A stretch of 64,000 nucleotides of DNA from Candidatus Nanopelagicales bacterium. GTDB taxonomy: Bacteria; Actinomycetota; Actinomycetes; S36-B12; CAIYMF01. Each line of letters begins with the position of its first letter. The stretch's first letter is position 1. The stretch covers positions 1 to 64,000 of the forward strand of contig JAFIHG010000045.1 in NCBI GenBank assembly GCA_017848795.1, in the 5' to 3' direction. The notes under the pieces are model-generated. The model saw nothing but the letters and a program-made list of their open reading frames with translations. It had not been told where the DNA came from and ran no database searches. The position numbers were made by a program, and so were the translations under genes. Below, in pieces: positions 26,274 to 35,140 of this stretch.

Positions 26274-27938
26274 ATGCCCGAGCCCGACCCGTACTGGTTC
26301 AAGCGTGCGGTGTTCTACGAGGTCCTGGTGCGCTCGTTCCAGGACCGGTCCGGCGACGGCATGGGTGACCTGCTCGGTCTGCGCGACCGGCTCGACTACC
26401 TCCAATGGCTCGGCGTCGACTGCCTGTGGCTGCCCCCGTTCTTCCCGTCGCCGCTGCGCGACGGTGGCTACGACGTGTCGGACTTCACCGCCGTCGCCGA
26501 GGACGTCGGCACGATCGAGGACTTCACCGCGTTCCTCGACGCCGCACACAGCCGTGGGATGCGGGTCATCATCGACTTCGTGATGAACCACACGTCCGAC
26601 CAGCATCCCTGGTTCCAGGCGTCGCGCACCGACCCCGACGGGCCGTACGGCGACTTCTACGTGTGGTCCGACGACAACGAGCGCTACCAGGATGCGCGGA
26701 TCATCTTCGTCGACACCGAGACGTCCAATTGGACGTGGGACCCGGTACGCCAGCAGTACTTCTGGCACCGGTTCTACAGCCATCAGCCGGACCTGAACTA
26801 TGACAACCCGGCCGTGCACCTCGCCATCCGCAGCGCGCTCGCCTTCTGGCTCGACCTCGGCATCGACGGGTTCCGGCTCGACGCGGTCCCGTACCTGTAC
26901 GAGCGGGAGGGCACCAACTGCGAGAACCTGCCGGAGACGCACGAGTTCCTGAAGCAGATGCGGGCGTTCGTCGACGACAACTACCCCGGCCGGGTACTGC
27001 TCGCCGAAGCGAACCAGTGGCCCGCCGACGTCGTCGACTACTTCGGCTCGTTCGAGAAGGGCGGCGACGAGTGCCACATGTGCTTCCACTTCCCGGTGAT
27101 GCCGCGCATCTTCATGGCGGTGCGCCGGGAGTCGCGGTACCCGATCTCCGAGATCCTGGAACAGACTCCTCCGATCCCCGAGAACTGTCAGTGGGGCATC
27201 TTCCTGCGCAACCACGACGAGCTGACCCTCGAGATGGTCACCGACGAGGACCGCGACTACATGTGGGCGGAGTATGCCTCGGACCCGCGGATGAAGGCGA
27301 ACATCGGGATCCGTCGGCGCCTCGCGCCGTTGCTCGACAACGACATCAACCAGATGGAGCTGTTCACCGCGCTGCTGCTGAGCCTTCCCGGATCCCCGGT
27401 CCTGTACTACGGGGACGAGATCGGCATGGGCGACAACATCTGGCTGGGTGACCGTGACGGCGTCCGTACGCCGATGCAGTGGACGCCGGACCGCAACGCC
27501 GGGTTCTCCACCGTGACCCCAGGCCGGTTGATGCTTCCGGTGATCATGGACCCGGTGTTCGGCTACCAGGCCGTCAACGTGGAGTCACAACAGGTCAACA
27601 AGTCGTCGTTGCTGCACTGGGTGCGCCGGATGCTGCGCATCCGCGGCGAGCACCCGGCGCTCGGGCTCGGGACCTTCCATGACATCGGGGGCTCCAATCC
27701 CTCCGTGCTCACCTTCCTGCGCGAGTACGACGGCGACGCGATGCTGTGCGTCAACAACCTTTCCCGCTTCCCGCAACCGGTCGAGCTGGATCTGCAGCAG
27801 TTCGAGGGGGTGCGGCCGATCGAGACGTTCGGTGCCACCGAGTTCCCAGCCATCGGGCAGTTGCCCTACCTGCTCACCCTCTCTGGCTACGGGTTCTACT
27901 GGTTCCGACTCAGCCGCGACGAGGGGACGCAGCCATGA
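26274..27938 (+). CDS. treS: Trehalose synthase (maltose alpha-D-glucosyltransferase)
   Basis: The 554-residue GH13 enzyme interconverts maltose and trehalose. It opens with the family signature [15 protein letters not shown]. It has [23 protein letters not shown] (nucleophile Asp), L-L-A-E-A-N-Q-W-P (acid Glu) and R-N-H-D-E-L-T-L-E (second Asp). Length is standard for the unfused type, and the maltokinase is a separate gene. Its stop overlaps the next start (ATGA), and it is divergent from the release-factor-like gene. Confidence 0.95.
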   Translation: MPEPDPYWFKRAVFYEVLVRSFQDRSGDGMGDLLGLRDRLDYLQWLGVDCLWLPPFFPSPLRDGGYDVSDFTAVAEDVGTIEDFTAFLDAAHSRGMRVIIDFVMNHTSDQHPWFQASRTDPDGPYGDFYVWSDDNERYQDARIIFVDTETSNWTWDPVRQQYFWHRFYSHQPDLNYDNPAVHLAIRSALAFWLDLGIDGFRLDAVPYLYEREGTNCENLPETHEFLKQMRAFVDDNYPGRVLLAEANQWPADVVDYFGSFEKGGDECHMCFHFPVMPRIFMAVRRESRYPISEILEQTPPIPENCQWGIFLRNHDELTLEMVTDEDRDYMWAEYASDPRMKANIGIRRRLAPLLDNDINQMELFTALLLSLPGSPVLYYGDEIGMGDNIWLGDRDGVRTPMQWTPDRNAGFSTVTPGRLMLPVIMDPVFGYQAVNVESQQVNKSSLLHWVRRMLRIRGEHPALGLGTFHDIGGSNPSVLTFLREYDGDAMLCVNNLSRFPQPVELDLQQFEGVRPIETFGATEFPAIGQLPYLLTLSGYGFYWFRLSRDEGTQP

Positions 27939-29287
27939 TCACGCTCGACCACCGCGCGCTCGCCGAGTACCTGCCCAGGCAGCGCTGGTTCACGGGTCGC
28001 GACGAGGCCGTCGAGGTGCAGGAGATCCACCCGCTCGGCTGGCTCGCCGAGCCGGGTTCTGGGCTAGGCGTCCGCGTCGAGCTCGCGACGGTCTCGGACG
28101 GTGTCTCCACGACGGTCTACAACCTGCCCCTGGCCTACCGGGTCGAGCTCGTCGGGAACCTCGAGCACGCCCGGATCGGGACCGTCGTCGTCGACGAGGT
28201 CGAGCTGCACGTCTACGACGCGCTCGTCGACCCGGAAGCGATCGCCGTACTGATGGCAGGATTCGCGGCACCCGACCGCGTCACCGCCGAACTGCAGTAC
28301 GTGTGCAACTCCGACATCGACTTGCCGCTGGACACGATCGCACCACTGCTCGTCGAGCAGAGCAACAGCTCTGTGATCATCGACGAGACCGCGATGCTGA
28401 AGTTCTTCCGCCGGGTGTCCCCCGGACGCAACCCCGACGTCGAGGTCCTCGCGGCCCTCTCCGAGGAGTACAGCGACACCGTCCCCAAGCTCTACGGCTG
28501 GCTGAGCACGGCCGAGGACTCGCCGGTCGGCGCCTGCGACCTCGGGATACTCCAGACGTTCCTGCGCACGGCGACCGAGGGTTGGGAGTCTGCGCGGGTC
28601 AGCGTCCGTGACCTACTCGCAGAACCGGAGCTCGCACCCGAGGACGCCGGCGGGGACTTCGCCGGGGAGGCCGAGCGTCTCGGCGCGGCGACCCGGCACG
28701 TGCACGAGGGCATGGCGCGGCTGCTCCCGTCCGGCACGTGGGGCGCCGCCGAGCTGGGCGCACTCGCCGACCGGTTCCTCGCCCGTTTCGCGGACGCGGC
28801 GCGCGTCGTACCGCAGCTTGCGGAGCGGCGGGAGGCCGTGGCCGAGTGCTTCGACGCCGTCCGGGACCTGACCCCGCCCGTGCCGGTGCAACGGATCCAC
28901 GGGGACCTGCACCTCGGACAGACCCTGCGCACCAGCATCAACTGGAAGCTGATCGACTTCGAGGGAGAGCCGGCGCGCCCCTTGGCTGAACGCACCCGCC
29001 TGGACTCCCCCATGCGCGACGTCGCAGGCATGGTGCGTTCATTCGACTACGTCGCACAGTCCGTGCTCACCCAGGTCGGCGAATCGCCGACGATCAGCCT
29101 CGCCGCGCAGGCCTGGACAGAACGCAACGTCGCGGCGTTCCTTCGCGGGTACGGCGCACCCGAATCGGACCTCGAGGCGACGCTGCTACGCGCGTACGAA
29201 GTCGACAAGGCCGTCTACGAGGTCTTGTACGAGGCCCAGCACCGCCCGGGATGGATCGCGATCCCGTGGCGGGCGATACCCGGATGA
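27935..29287 (+). CDS. mak: Maltokinase
   Basis: The 450-residue kinase phosphorylates maltose to maltose 1-phosphate, the donor for GlgE in glucan synthesis. It has an N-terminal cap ([11 protein letters not shown]) and an aminoglycoside-phosphotransferase-like fold with [10 protein letters not shown] (catalytic Asp) and [12 protein letters not shown] (metal-binding Asp). It overlaps treS by 4 bases, matching the known TreS-Mak partnership. GlgE and GlgB are not in this window. A strong terminator follows at 29350-29388. Confidence 0.93.
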   Translation: MITLDHRALAEYLPRQRWFTGRDEAVEVQEIHPLGWLAEPGSGLGVRVELATVSDGVSTTVYNLPLAYRVELVGNLEHARIGTVVVDEVELHVYDALVDPEAIAVLMAGFAAPDRVTAELQYVCNSDIDLPLDTIAPLLVEQSNSSVIIDETAMLKFFRRVSPGRNPDVEVLAALSEEYSDTVPKLYGWLSTAEDSPVGACDLGILQTFLRTATEGWESARVSVRDLLAEPELAPEDAGGDFAGEAERLGAATRHVHEGMARLLPSGTWGAAELGALADRFLARFADAARVVPQLAERREAVAECFDAVRDLTPPVPVQRIHGDLHLGQTLRTSINWKLIDFEGEPARPLAERTRLDSPMRDVAGMVRSFDYVAQSVLTQVGESPTISLAAQAWTERNVAAFLRGYGAPESDLEATLLRAYEVDKAVYEVLYEAQHRPGWIAIPWRAIPG

Positions 29288-29349
29288 ACGGCGTGTCGCT
29301 GCCGTGCGATCCCGGCGGCCACGGGCACCATGGAGTGACAACCGACGGC

Positions 29350-29388
29350 GGGCCCCTCGCGGTATGAGCTCGAGGGGCCCGTTGTTTT
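29350..29388 (+). terminator. Rho-independent terminator after mak
   Basis: A 10-bp perfect stem (GGGCCCCTCG, 29350-29359, with its complement at 29371-29380) and an 11-base loop are followed by GTTGTTTT. This is the only hairpin with a real T-tract seen in the window. It ends the treS-mak transcript. Confidence 0.85.
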
Positions 29389-29464
29389 GCCGCCCCTCAG
29401 CGCCACCCCCACCTCACGTATGAAGAACTGGTTCTTTCAGTAGCGGCGGTCGCAACCACACACC

Positions 29465-29628
29465 GGTCGAGCGCAGTCGAGTCACTTTGGGCCGGGTGGC
29501 GCGCCCGTCGACGCGTGAAGGACCGGCCTACCACTCGGTGGTCGAGCGTAGTCGAGACCACGTCAGTGATCATGGTCTCGACTACGCTCGACCAACGGAT
29601 GGTTGCGCCCGCTCTTTCGGAGCAGACC
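29465..29628 (+). repeat. Left inverted repeat of the HNH unit
   Basis: This 164-base repeat contains GGTCGAGCGTAGTCGAGACC, its reverse-type copy GGTCTCGACTACGCTCGACC, and an outer variant GGTCGAGCGCAGTCGAGTCA, with GTGATCAT in the centre. It is collinear with the right copy read on the opposite strand except for a 16-base length difference in the middle. The rest of this 500-base gap holds the mak terminator, a further short motif at about 29639-29660, and no gene. Confidence 0.85.
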
Positions 29629-29791
29629 ATACGCGCCAGTCTCGATTACGCTCGACCACCGACGAGTCGCCTGGAAGTGGCCGCTCGGCAGGAGTGTGGG
29701 CTCGACGTCGACTGCTGCGTGGGGGGGGTGACCTGGAGGTGAGAACCGAAAGAACATCAACGGTTTCGGCGGGTGGCGCGCGGGCCCTTCT

Positions 29792-31312
29792 TCAGGGCCG
29801 GGTTCGTCGGGGCGGGGCGATGAACTCCCAGTAGTCGGCGGCCAGGGGGCTGACCCCGGGCCGGGCGACGATCTTCCACTCACCGTCATGAACCATCCGA
29901 TGGTGACGCGCACACAGGAGAATCAGATTGTCGGGATTGGTCTCTCCGCCCTTCCACCATTCGAGGACATCGTGCGGCTGGCAGCGGGACACGTCGGCGT
30001 AGCAACCCGGGAACCTACAGTGCCGGTCCCGCAGGGTGAGCATCCGCCACACCCGTGGGGTGACGTGCCGGTGCTCCCGGCCCAGCCAGAGCACCTCCCG
30101 CGACGCCCCACGCAGCCTGGCCGCGAGCGTCGATAGCAGGTCCCCGTCAGCGGGCACCACACCCGCGCCACGTCCGGTGGTGGCCTCGTGTTGCTCATCG
30201 AGGGCGCGGGTGATGGCCAGGGTGATGTCGGCATCACATCCCAGGCGGGCGATCGTGGCGACCGGCACCAGCGCTGCTTCGCCACCCGGCACGCCGAGGG
30301 TGCCGGTGCCGCGCCCGGCGAGCAGGTCCGCCAACTCCACGGTCAAGACGAGGTGGGGGCGTACCCCGTGGCCGGTGCCCGCCTTGCCGTCGTCGAGGAA
30401 CTGGCGGGCCAGCTCCACCAACGCCAACGCCCGTAGGTGGTCGGCCTTGCCCCGCTGCACCCCACCGGCCCCACCAGCGCGAGCGGCTTCGATGGCGGCG
30501 TCGGTCGCCTCCTGGTCGATCTCACCCGTGGCCGGGTCCAGGACCGGCTGCGGCCCGAGTGTCCCATCGCGGTACCAGCGGTCCACGATGCGATCCAGCG
30601 CGGTACTCAGCAGGGCGTCGGACTCGGCCGAGAGCATGCCGCGCACGTCGGTCTCATTGCCCACCCGCGTGAGGCGCAGGTACTGGGCGTGGTAGGCCTC
30701 CTGCTCATCGGCGGTGGCCCCGTCGGGGAACACCGTGGCCAGGATCCGCGCAGCGGCGGCGCGGACATGGTCGGCGTTCTCGCGCTGCGCGATGTCGAGC
30801 AGCACCTGCTGGCACTCGGCGAACACCAACGCCGTCAGTTCGGGGTCGGTGCGGGTCTTCTTCTCACACGCCACCAGCCCCAGGCTGATCTCCCGCACCC
30901 CCGCCCCCACGATGCGTCCGGCGAGCCAAGCCGTGCGGGTCGGCGCGAGTCCAGGCCGTTGCAGATCCCGCGACCGGGCCAGCAGCCGAGCAGCGTCCCG
31001 ATCCCCACACCGCGTGGTGGCCTTCAACCACGCTTTGGTGGAGACGAACCCGCGCCCGCGCAACACGCCCGAGTCATGCGTACGACCCAACGCCGCCGTA
31101 GCGGCAGCGGTCGCGGCATCCGCGGCCGCGAGCAGGCCTGCGGTCAGTTCCGGCAACGCCTCGTCCGCGGTATCGATCAACACCCCAGCAGCAACCGCTT
31201 CGTTCACCAATGCGGCGTCCGCGCGCATCCGCGCGAGTGCGGCGTGCACCTCCCGCGGACCGACCGCCGGCGTCTGCAACATACGAACAACTGTAGGAGC
31301 AGGGTCCGACAA
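29792..31312 (-). CDS. DUF222/HNH endonuclease-like protein (13E12 repeat family)
   Basis: The 506-residue product starts at TTG 31312, preceded by GGAGGGTG as in the paralog at the left edge. ATG 31282 is an alternative. A long helical DUF222 region (residues about 1-330) precedes a C-terminal HNH segment: H-C-R-F-P-G-C-Y, then C-Q-P-H-D-V-L-E-W-W, N-P-D-N-L-I-L-L-C-A-R-H-H. The paralog has H-H where this gene has H-D, so the presumed general-base His is lost. The family is abundant in actinomycetes and known as REP13E12 proteins in M. tuberculosis; its function is unsettled. The gene is enclosed by inverted repeats. Confidence 0.88.
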   Translation of the reverse strand: MSDPAPTVVRMLQTPAVGPREVHAALARMRADAALVNEAVAAGVLIDTADEALPELTAGLLAAADAATAAATAALGRTHDSGVLRGRGFVSTKAWLKATTRCGDRDAARLLARSRDLQRPGLAPTRTAWLAGRIVGAGVREISLGLVACEKKTRTDPELTALVFAECQQVLLDIAQRENADHVRAAAARILATVFPDGATADEQEAYHAQYLRLTRVGNETDVRGMLSAESDALLSTALDRIVDRWYRDGTLGPQPVLDPATGEIDQEATDAAIEAARAGGAGGVQRGKADHLRALALVELARQFLDDGKAGTGHGVRPHLVLTVELADLLAGRGTGTLGVPGGEAALVPVATIARLGCDADITLAITRALDEQHEATTGRGAGVVPADGDLLSTLAARLRGASREVLWLGREHRHVTPRVWRMLTLRDRHCRFPGCYADVSRCQPHDVLEWWKGGETNPDNLILLCARHHRMVHDGEWKIVARPGVSPLAADYWEFIAPPRRTRP

Positions 31313-31366
31313 CACCCTCCGACAAGACCGAGAGACCAGCGGTCGCAGAAGGAGATCGGCAGGCCC

Positions 31367-31430
31367 CTGCTCCAAGAGAGCGGACGCAACCCGCCGTTGG
31401 TCGCCCGGTCTTTCACGACTGCGCTCGACC
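31367..31430 (-). repeat. Internally deleted copy of the HNH-unit repeat
   Basis: Read on the minus strand, this 64-base copy starts like the outer part of the repeat (GGTCGAGCGCAGTCG, then TGAAAGACCGGGCG). It jumps directly to the inner end (ACCAACGGCGGGTTGCGTCC, then GCTCTC and GGAGCAG). It lies just upstream of the HNH start. Together with the right repeat it fills the 375-base gap between the HNH and Fpg/Nei genes; no gene is seen there. Confidence 0.7.
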
Positions 31431-31475
31431 AACGTGTGGTTACGGGCCCCGTCTTTGAGCGGCCCACCGTCTCGG

Positions 31476-31655
31476 GGTCTGATCCGAAAGAGCGGACGCA
31501 ACCAGCCGTCGGTCGAGCGTCGTCGAGACCATGATCACCGAAGTGCATGACCACCAAAGTGGTCTCGACTACGCTCGACCACCGGGTACTCGCCCGGTCT
31601 TTCACGCGCCGACGGGCGCGCCGCCAGGTCCAACGTGACTCGACTGCGCTCGACC
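31476..31655 (-). repeat. Right inverted repeat of the HNH unit
   Basis: Read on the minus strand this 180-base copy follows the left repeat almost base for base, with about 16 mismatches in about 160 aligned positions. It has a different and longer centre (about 20 bases where the left copy has 4). It contains GGTCGAGCGTAGTCGAGACC and an inverted companion with one change. Confidence 0.85.
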
Positions 31656-31688
31656 AACGTGGAGCCGACGTGCAGAGCGGATGAGCCG

Positions 31689-32582
31689 CTACTTCAGCAG
31701 ACGCGACATACGGCGGTCGGCCAACGGCTTTCCGCCCGTCTGGCAGGTGGCGCAGTACTGCAGTGACGAGTCCGCGAAGCTCACCTCGCGGACCGGGTCG
31801 CCGCACACCGGGCAGGGCTTCCCGGCACGGCCGTGAACGCGCATACCGAGCTTCTTCTCCGCCTTCAGGTCGGCAGCACCGAGTCCCTCGGAGCGCTGCA
31901 CCGCATCGACGAGCAGGTCCTTGATCGCCGCGAGGAGCCGGTCGATCTCGGCATCGTCGAGCTTGCCGGCGGCCTTGTACGGCGAGAGGCGCGCCGCGTG
32001 CAGGATGTCGTCGCTGTACGCGTTGCCGATCCCGGCGATCACGGACTGGTCGCGCAGCACTCCCTTCACCTGGCGTCCCCCGGCAGCAGTGAGGATGGCG
32101 GCAAGCGCATCGCGGTCGAACGCCTCGTCGAGCGGCTCCGGTCCGAGCCGGGCGATCCCCGGCACCTCGTCCGGCGAGCGCACCACGTACACCGCAAGGC
32201 GCTTCTGGGTGCCGGCCTCCGTCAGGTCGAAACCGCCCGCCGGGGCACCGTCATCGTCGACGAACGCCACCCGGAACGCGAGCGGCCCGCGACCCGGACG
32301 CGGTGGCGCGGCGGGTACCTCCGCCCGCCACTGCAGCCACCCGGCCCGCGCGAGGTGGACCACGAGGTGCAGTGCCGCGCCGTCGGGGTCCGCGAGCACC
32401 AGATCGAGGAACTTGCCGTGCCGCGCCGCGTCGACGACGCGGGCGCCCTCGAGGTCGCGTACCGGCGGGTCGAACGTCTTGAGCGCGCTGATCGCGGCCA
32501 GTTCGACGCGCGCGATGCGCAGCCCGGTCGCGGTACGGCGCAGGTACGCCGCCAAGGACTCGACCTCCGGCAGCTCTGGCAC
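31689..32582 (-). CDS. Fpg/Nei-family DNA glycosylase
   Basis: The 297-residue protein starts at GTG 32582 with P-E-L-P-E-V-E, giving the catalytic N-terminal Pro and the Glu of this base-excision repair family. A Lys in H-G-K-F-L matches the conserved beta-strand lysine. The helix-two-turn-helix appears as V-I-A-G-I-G-N-A-Y-S-D-D-I-L. The C-terminal zinc finger is present (C-P-V-C and Y-C-A-T-C). It removes damaged bases and nicks the DNA. Whether it prefers oxidised purines or pyrimidines cannot be decided, and the insertion after residue 60 argues against canonical MutM. Confidence 0.9.
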   Translation of the reverse strand: MPELPEVESLAAYLRRTATGLRIARVELAAISALKTFDPPVRDLEGARVVDAARHGKFLDLVLADPDGAALHLVVHLARAGWLQWRAEVPAAPPRPGRGPLAFRVAFVDDDGAPAGGFDLTEAGTQKRLAVYVVRSPDEVPGIARLGPEPLDEAFDRDALAAILTAAGGRQVKGVLRDQSVIAGIGNAYSDDILHAARLSPYKAAGKLDDAEIDRLLAAIKDLLVDAVQRSEGLGAADLKAEKKLGMRVHGRAGKPCPVCGDPVREVSFADSSLQYCATCQTGGKPLADRRMSRLLK

Positions 32583-32633
32583 GGCACGAGCCTGCCACGT
32601 ACCGGACCGGCCTCGCAGCGGTGTAGCGCCCGC

Positions 32634-34043
32634 TCAGCCGGTGAGCTCGCCCAGCAGCGCATCGACGCCGCGGTGCAACGTCGGGTACGCCCACACCTGG
32701 CGAGCAAGATCACGGACCGGCACCCGCGCCTGCACGGCCACCGAGAGCGCCCCCAGCACCTCTCCGCCGTGGGGCCCGGCGCTGGTCGCCCCGACCAGCA
32801 CGCCGTCGTGTGCCACGAGCATCAGCAGCCCGTCGTTGCCGGGTCCGTGCATCCAGGCGCGCGCAGAGGCCTCGGCGAGCGGCTGCTGCACGACGGTGAC
32901 GGCGTCACCCCACCGGTCCCGGGCCTGCGCGGCGGTCAGCCCGACCGCGCCGATCTCCGGGTCGGTGAAGGTCACCCGGGGCAGCCGGTCGACCGTCCCG
33001 AGGTCCGCGGGCACGTCCCGCCCCAGCACCACGTCGCGCACCACGCGCGCCTGATGGACCGCGACGTGCGTGAAGGGACCCTGGCCAGTCACGTCGCCGA
33101 GCGCGAAGGTCCGCGGCAGCGGCTCGCCGCCCGCGACAACGTGGCAGTGCCCGTCGACCGGCAGCGCCTTGCCGCCCGGGTCGATCCCGATGCTCGCGGC
33201 GCCGAGGCCGTCGAGGTCGACGTGGCGACCGGTGGCCACGAGCAGTCGCTCGCCCCGCACGGTGGTGCCGTCGTCAAGCTCGAGGCGGAACCCGTCGTCG
33301 TACGACACCGCGCGTGCTCCCACGCCCAGGTGCAGCTCGACGCCCTCGCGGGTGAAGACGTCCGCGAGCAGGTCGCCCGCCTCCGGCTCCTCGGGGCCGA
33401 GCAGCCGCGGGCCCTGCTCCACGATGCTCACCCGTACCCCGAACCGGGCGGCGACCTGCGCGAGCTCGCATCCGACCGCACCCCCGCCGAGCACGACGAG
33501 TGACTCGGGCAGCTGCGCCGCCTCCACGAACTCGTGGTTCGTCCAGTACGGCGTGTCGGCCAGCCCGTCGAGCGGCGGTACCGACGCCTTCGATCCGGCC
33601 GCGACGACGACCGCCCGCCGCGCCGTGACGTCGTGTCGCTCGCCGCCGTCGACGGCGACCGTGACCGAGGTGGGCGAGGTGAGCCGGGCGGTGCCGCGCA
33701 ACAGGCGTACGCCCTTGCCCTCCACGCGTTCCGCGGCGGCGGCGTCGTCCCAGCCGGTCGTCGCCTCCTCGCGTACCCGCCCGGCGACCGGCGCCCAGTC
33801 GGCGGTCACCTCCGCGGTACCGGCGAGCTGCGGTACGCGCCGGGCCTCGGCGAGCACCTCCGCGCCGCGCAACATCATCTTGGTCGGCACGCAGCCCCAG
33901 TACGCGCACTCGCCGCCGATGAGGCGGGCCTCCACGCCGACGACGTCGAGCCCCGCCTCGGCCAGATCGCCGGCGAGCGCCTCCCCGCCGGGCCCCAAGC
34001 CGATGACCACCGCGTCCGCCGTCTGCTCATCCGCTGCGCTCAT
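32634..34043 (-). CDS. Pyridine nucleotide-disulfide oxidoreductase (dihydrolipoamide dehydrogenase-like)
   Basis: The 469-residue flavoprotein has an FAD site (V-I-G-L-G-P-G-G-E), the redox-active pair Cys46/Cys51 in G-G-E-C-A-Y-W-G-C-V-P-T-K, an NAD(P) site (V-V-L-G-G-G-A-V-G-C-E) and a second FAD motif (A-L-G-D-V-T-G). The C-terminal dimer domain ends Y-P-T-L-H-R-G rather than the H-P-T-x-x-E of true dihydrolipoamide and mercuric reductases, so the usual catalytic His-Glu pair is changed. The substrate is therefore open. ATG 34043 follows GAGG. No lipoyl-enzyme genes are nearby. Confidence 0.85.
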   Translation of the reverse strand: MSAADEQTADAVVIGLGPGGEALAGDLAEAGLDVVGVEARLIGGECAYWGCVPTKMMLRGAEVLAEARRVPQLAGTAEVTADWAPVAGRVREEATTGWDDAAAAERVEGKGVRLLRGTARLTSPTSVTVAVDGGERHDVTARRAVVVAAGSKASVPPLDGLADTPYWTNHEFVEAAQLPESLVVLGGGAVGCELAQVAARFGVRVSIVEQGPRLLGPEEPEAGDLLADVFTREGVELHLGVGARAVSYDDGFRLELDDGTTVRGERLLVATGRHVDLDGLGAASIGIDPGGKALPVDGHCHVVAGGEPLPRTFALGDVTGQGPFTHVAVHQARVVRDVVLGRDVPADLGTVDRLPRVTFTDPEIGAVGLTAAQARDRWGDAVTVVQQPLAEASARAWMHGPGNDGLLMLVAHDGVLVGATSAGPHGGEVLGALSVAVQARVPVRDLARQVWAYPTLHRGVDALLGELTG

Positions 34044-34113
34044 GATCCTCACCCTGCCCCGACCCACCAGGACCGGCCACCGGGGCACCACCACCCGCCC
34101 GCTCATCTCGCGT

Positions 34114-34168
34114 GTCCCTGCTCGAAACGTCGTCAACTCGCGAAGTTGACGACGTTTCGAGCAGGGAC
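34114..34168. repeat. Dispersed palindrome, copy 2
   Basis: Perfect 25-base arms 34114-34138 and 34144-34168 surround a 5-base loop. The arm begins GTCCCTGCTCGAAACG and ends TCGTCAACT. It lies just after the stop of the minus-strand DMT gene and before the flavoprotein start region. It is the best-preserved of the three copies. Confidence 0.9.
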
Positions 34169-34173
34169 GCGGG

Positions 34174-35019
34174 TCAGCCGAGGGCGAGCAGGGCGGCGGC
34201 CCCGAGCGCGGTGACCATGCCGAGCTGCTGCACCGGACGCAGCCGCTCGTGCAGGTAGTAGCGCGCGAGCAGCACCGTCGCCGCGGGGTAGAGCGCCGCG
34301 AGGACCGAGACGACGCTGAGCATCCCGGACTGCACGGCGAGGCGGAAGAAGACGTTGGCGACCGAGTCCATCGTGCCGATCAGCAGCGCCGGCAGCAGCA
34401 CCGCCCGCGGCAGCGCGGCGCCGCCCATCCGGGTCAGCGCGTACGCGAGGATCAGCAGCCCCGAGACCGAACGGGAGACCGTCACCGGCCAGACCCCGGA
34501 GTCGCTCGGGGCCAGCCCGATGATCGCCATGTAGATCCCGATGAAGATCCCGGAGGCGACAGCGAGCACCACGATCCGCAGTACGACCCGCTGGTGGAGC
34601 GCATCGTCGTCGTGGCGCGGCTCCATCGACACCAGCACGATCGCGACGACGGTCAGCAGCATGCCGAGGTACGCGAGCACGCCCGGTCGCTCGCCGATGA
34701 CGAGCCCGACGACGACCGGGACCACCGCCGACACCACGGCGGTGAGCGGGGAGACGACTCCCATCGGCCCGGCCGCGAGCACGTAGTAGAGCAGCACCAG
34801 CCCGCCCACGCCCGCCACGCCGGCCGCCGCGCCGAGCCACACCGCCTGCGCGGTCAGCCGGCCCGGCAGGACCACCGCCAGCACGACGAGCGAGACCGCG
34901 CCGAGGGGTACGGAGAGCGCCGCCACCTGCAGGACGTGCGCCCGGCGGCTGGCCAGCCCGGCCAGGAAGTCCGACAGGCCCCACATCAGGCTCGCGAGCA
35001 GGGCGAGGACCGCAGGCAC
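34174..35019 (-). CDS. EamA/DMT-family transporter
   Basis: The 281-residue protein has ten predicted membrane segments in two EamA halves. The first opens L-L-A-S-L-M-W-G-L-S-D-F. Loops carry G-E-R-P-G and E-P-R-H-D-D-D, and the second half ends in L-Y-P-A-A-T-V-L-L-A-R-Y. It probably exports or imports a small metabolite. GTG 35019 opens the first helix; the frame reaches 35124 but would overlap the divergent promoter of the ABC-transporter operon. The palindrome copy 2 starts 6 bases after its stop. Confidence 0.82.
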   Translation of the reverse strand: MPAVLALLASLMWGLSDFLAGLASRRAHVLQVAALSVPLGAVSLVVLAVVLPGRLTAQAVWLGAAAGVAGVGGLVLLYYVLAAGPMGVVSPLTAVVSAVVPVVVGLVIGERPGVLAYLGMLLTVVAIVLVSMEPRHDDDALHQRVVLRIVVLAVASGIFIGIYMAIIGLAPSDSGVWPVTVSRSVSGLLILAYALTRMGGAALPRAVLLPALLIGTMDSVANVFFRLAVQSGMLSVVSVLAALYPAATVLLARYYLHERLRPVQQLGMVTALGAAALLALG

Positions 35020-35140
35020 GCGGGTCAGTGCACCAGATGGTTGCGGTTCGGCACCAATCCGGTGTCGTGGGCCACCAGTGGGCCGTACCTGGGTACCCTC
35101 CGCACAACGTTCGTACTGACTCACGACACAGGAGCACTAC

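Larger units (their letters stand above)
29465..31655. mobile_element. Putative mobile unit: HNH gene enclosed by inverted repeats
   Basis: The DUF222/HNH gene at 29792-31312 lies between two inverted copies of a repeat (29465-29628 and 31476-31655) that are about 90% alike by manual alignment. A shorter, internally deleted copy is at 31367-31430. No second gene, transposase or clear target duplication is visible. The unit lies between the mak terminator and the Fpg/Nei gene, both intact, so it looks inserted in an intergenic spot. Whether it moves is inference; the arrangement itself is directly visible. Confidence 0.5.

Noticed and set aside
29465-31655. CRISPR-like array suspected from repeated GGTCGAGCGTAGTCGAGACC motifs
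   Set aside because: Spacing is irregular, orientation alternates, there are no unique equal-length spacers and no cas genes.
35020-35140. Riboswitch or clear promoter before the ABC transporter operon
   Set aside because: No conserved fold recognised and no convincing -35/-10 pair at proper spacing.
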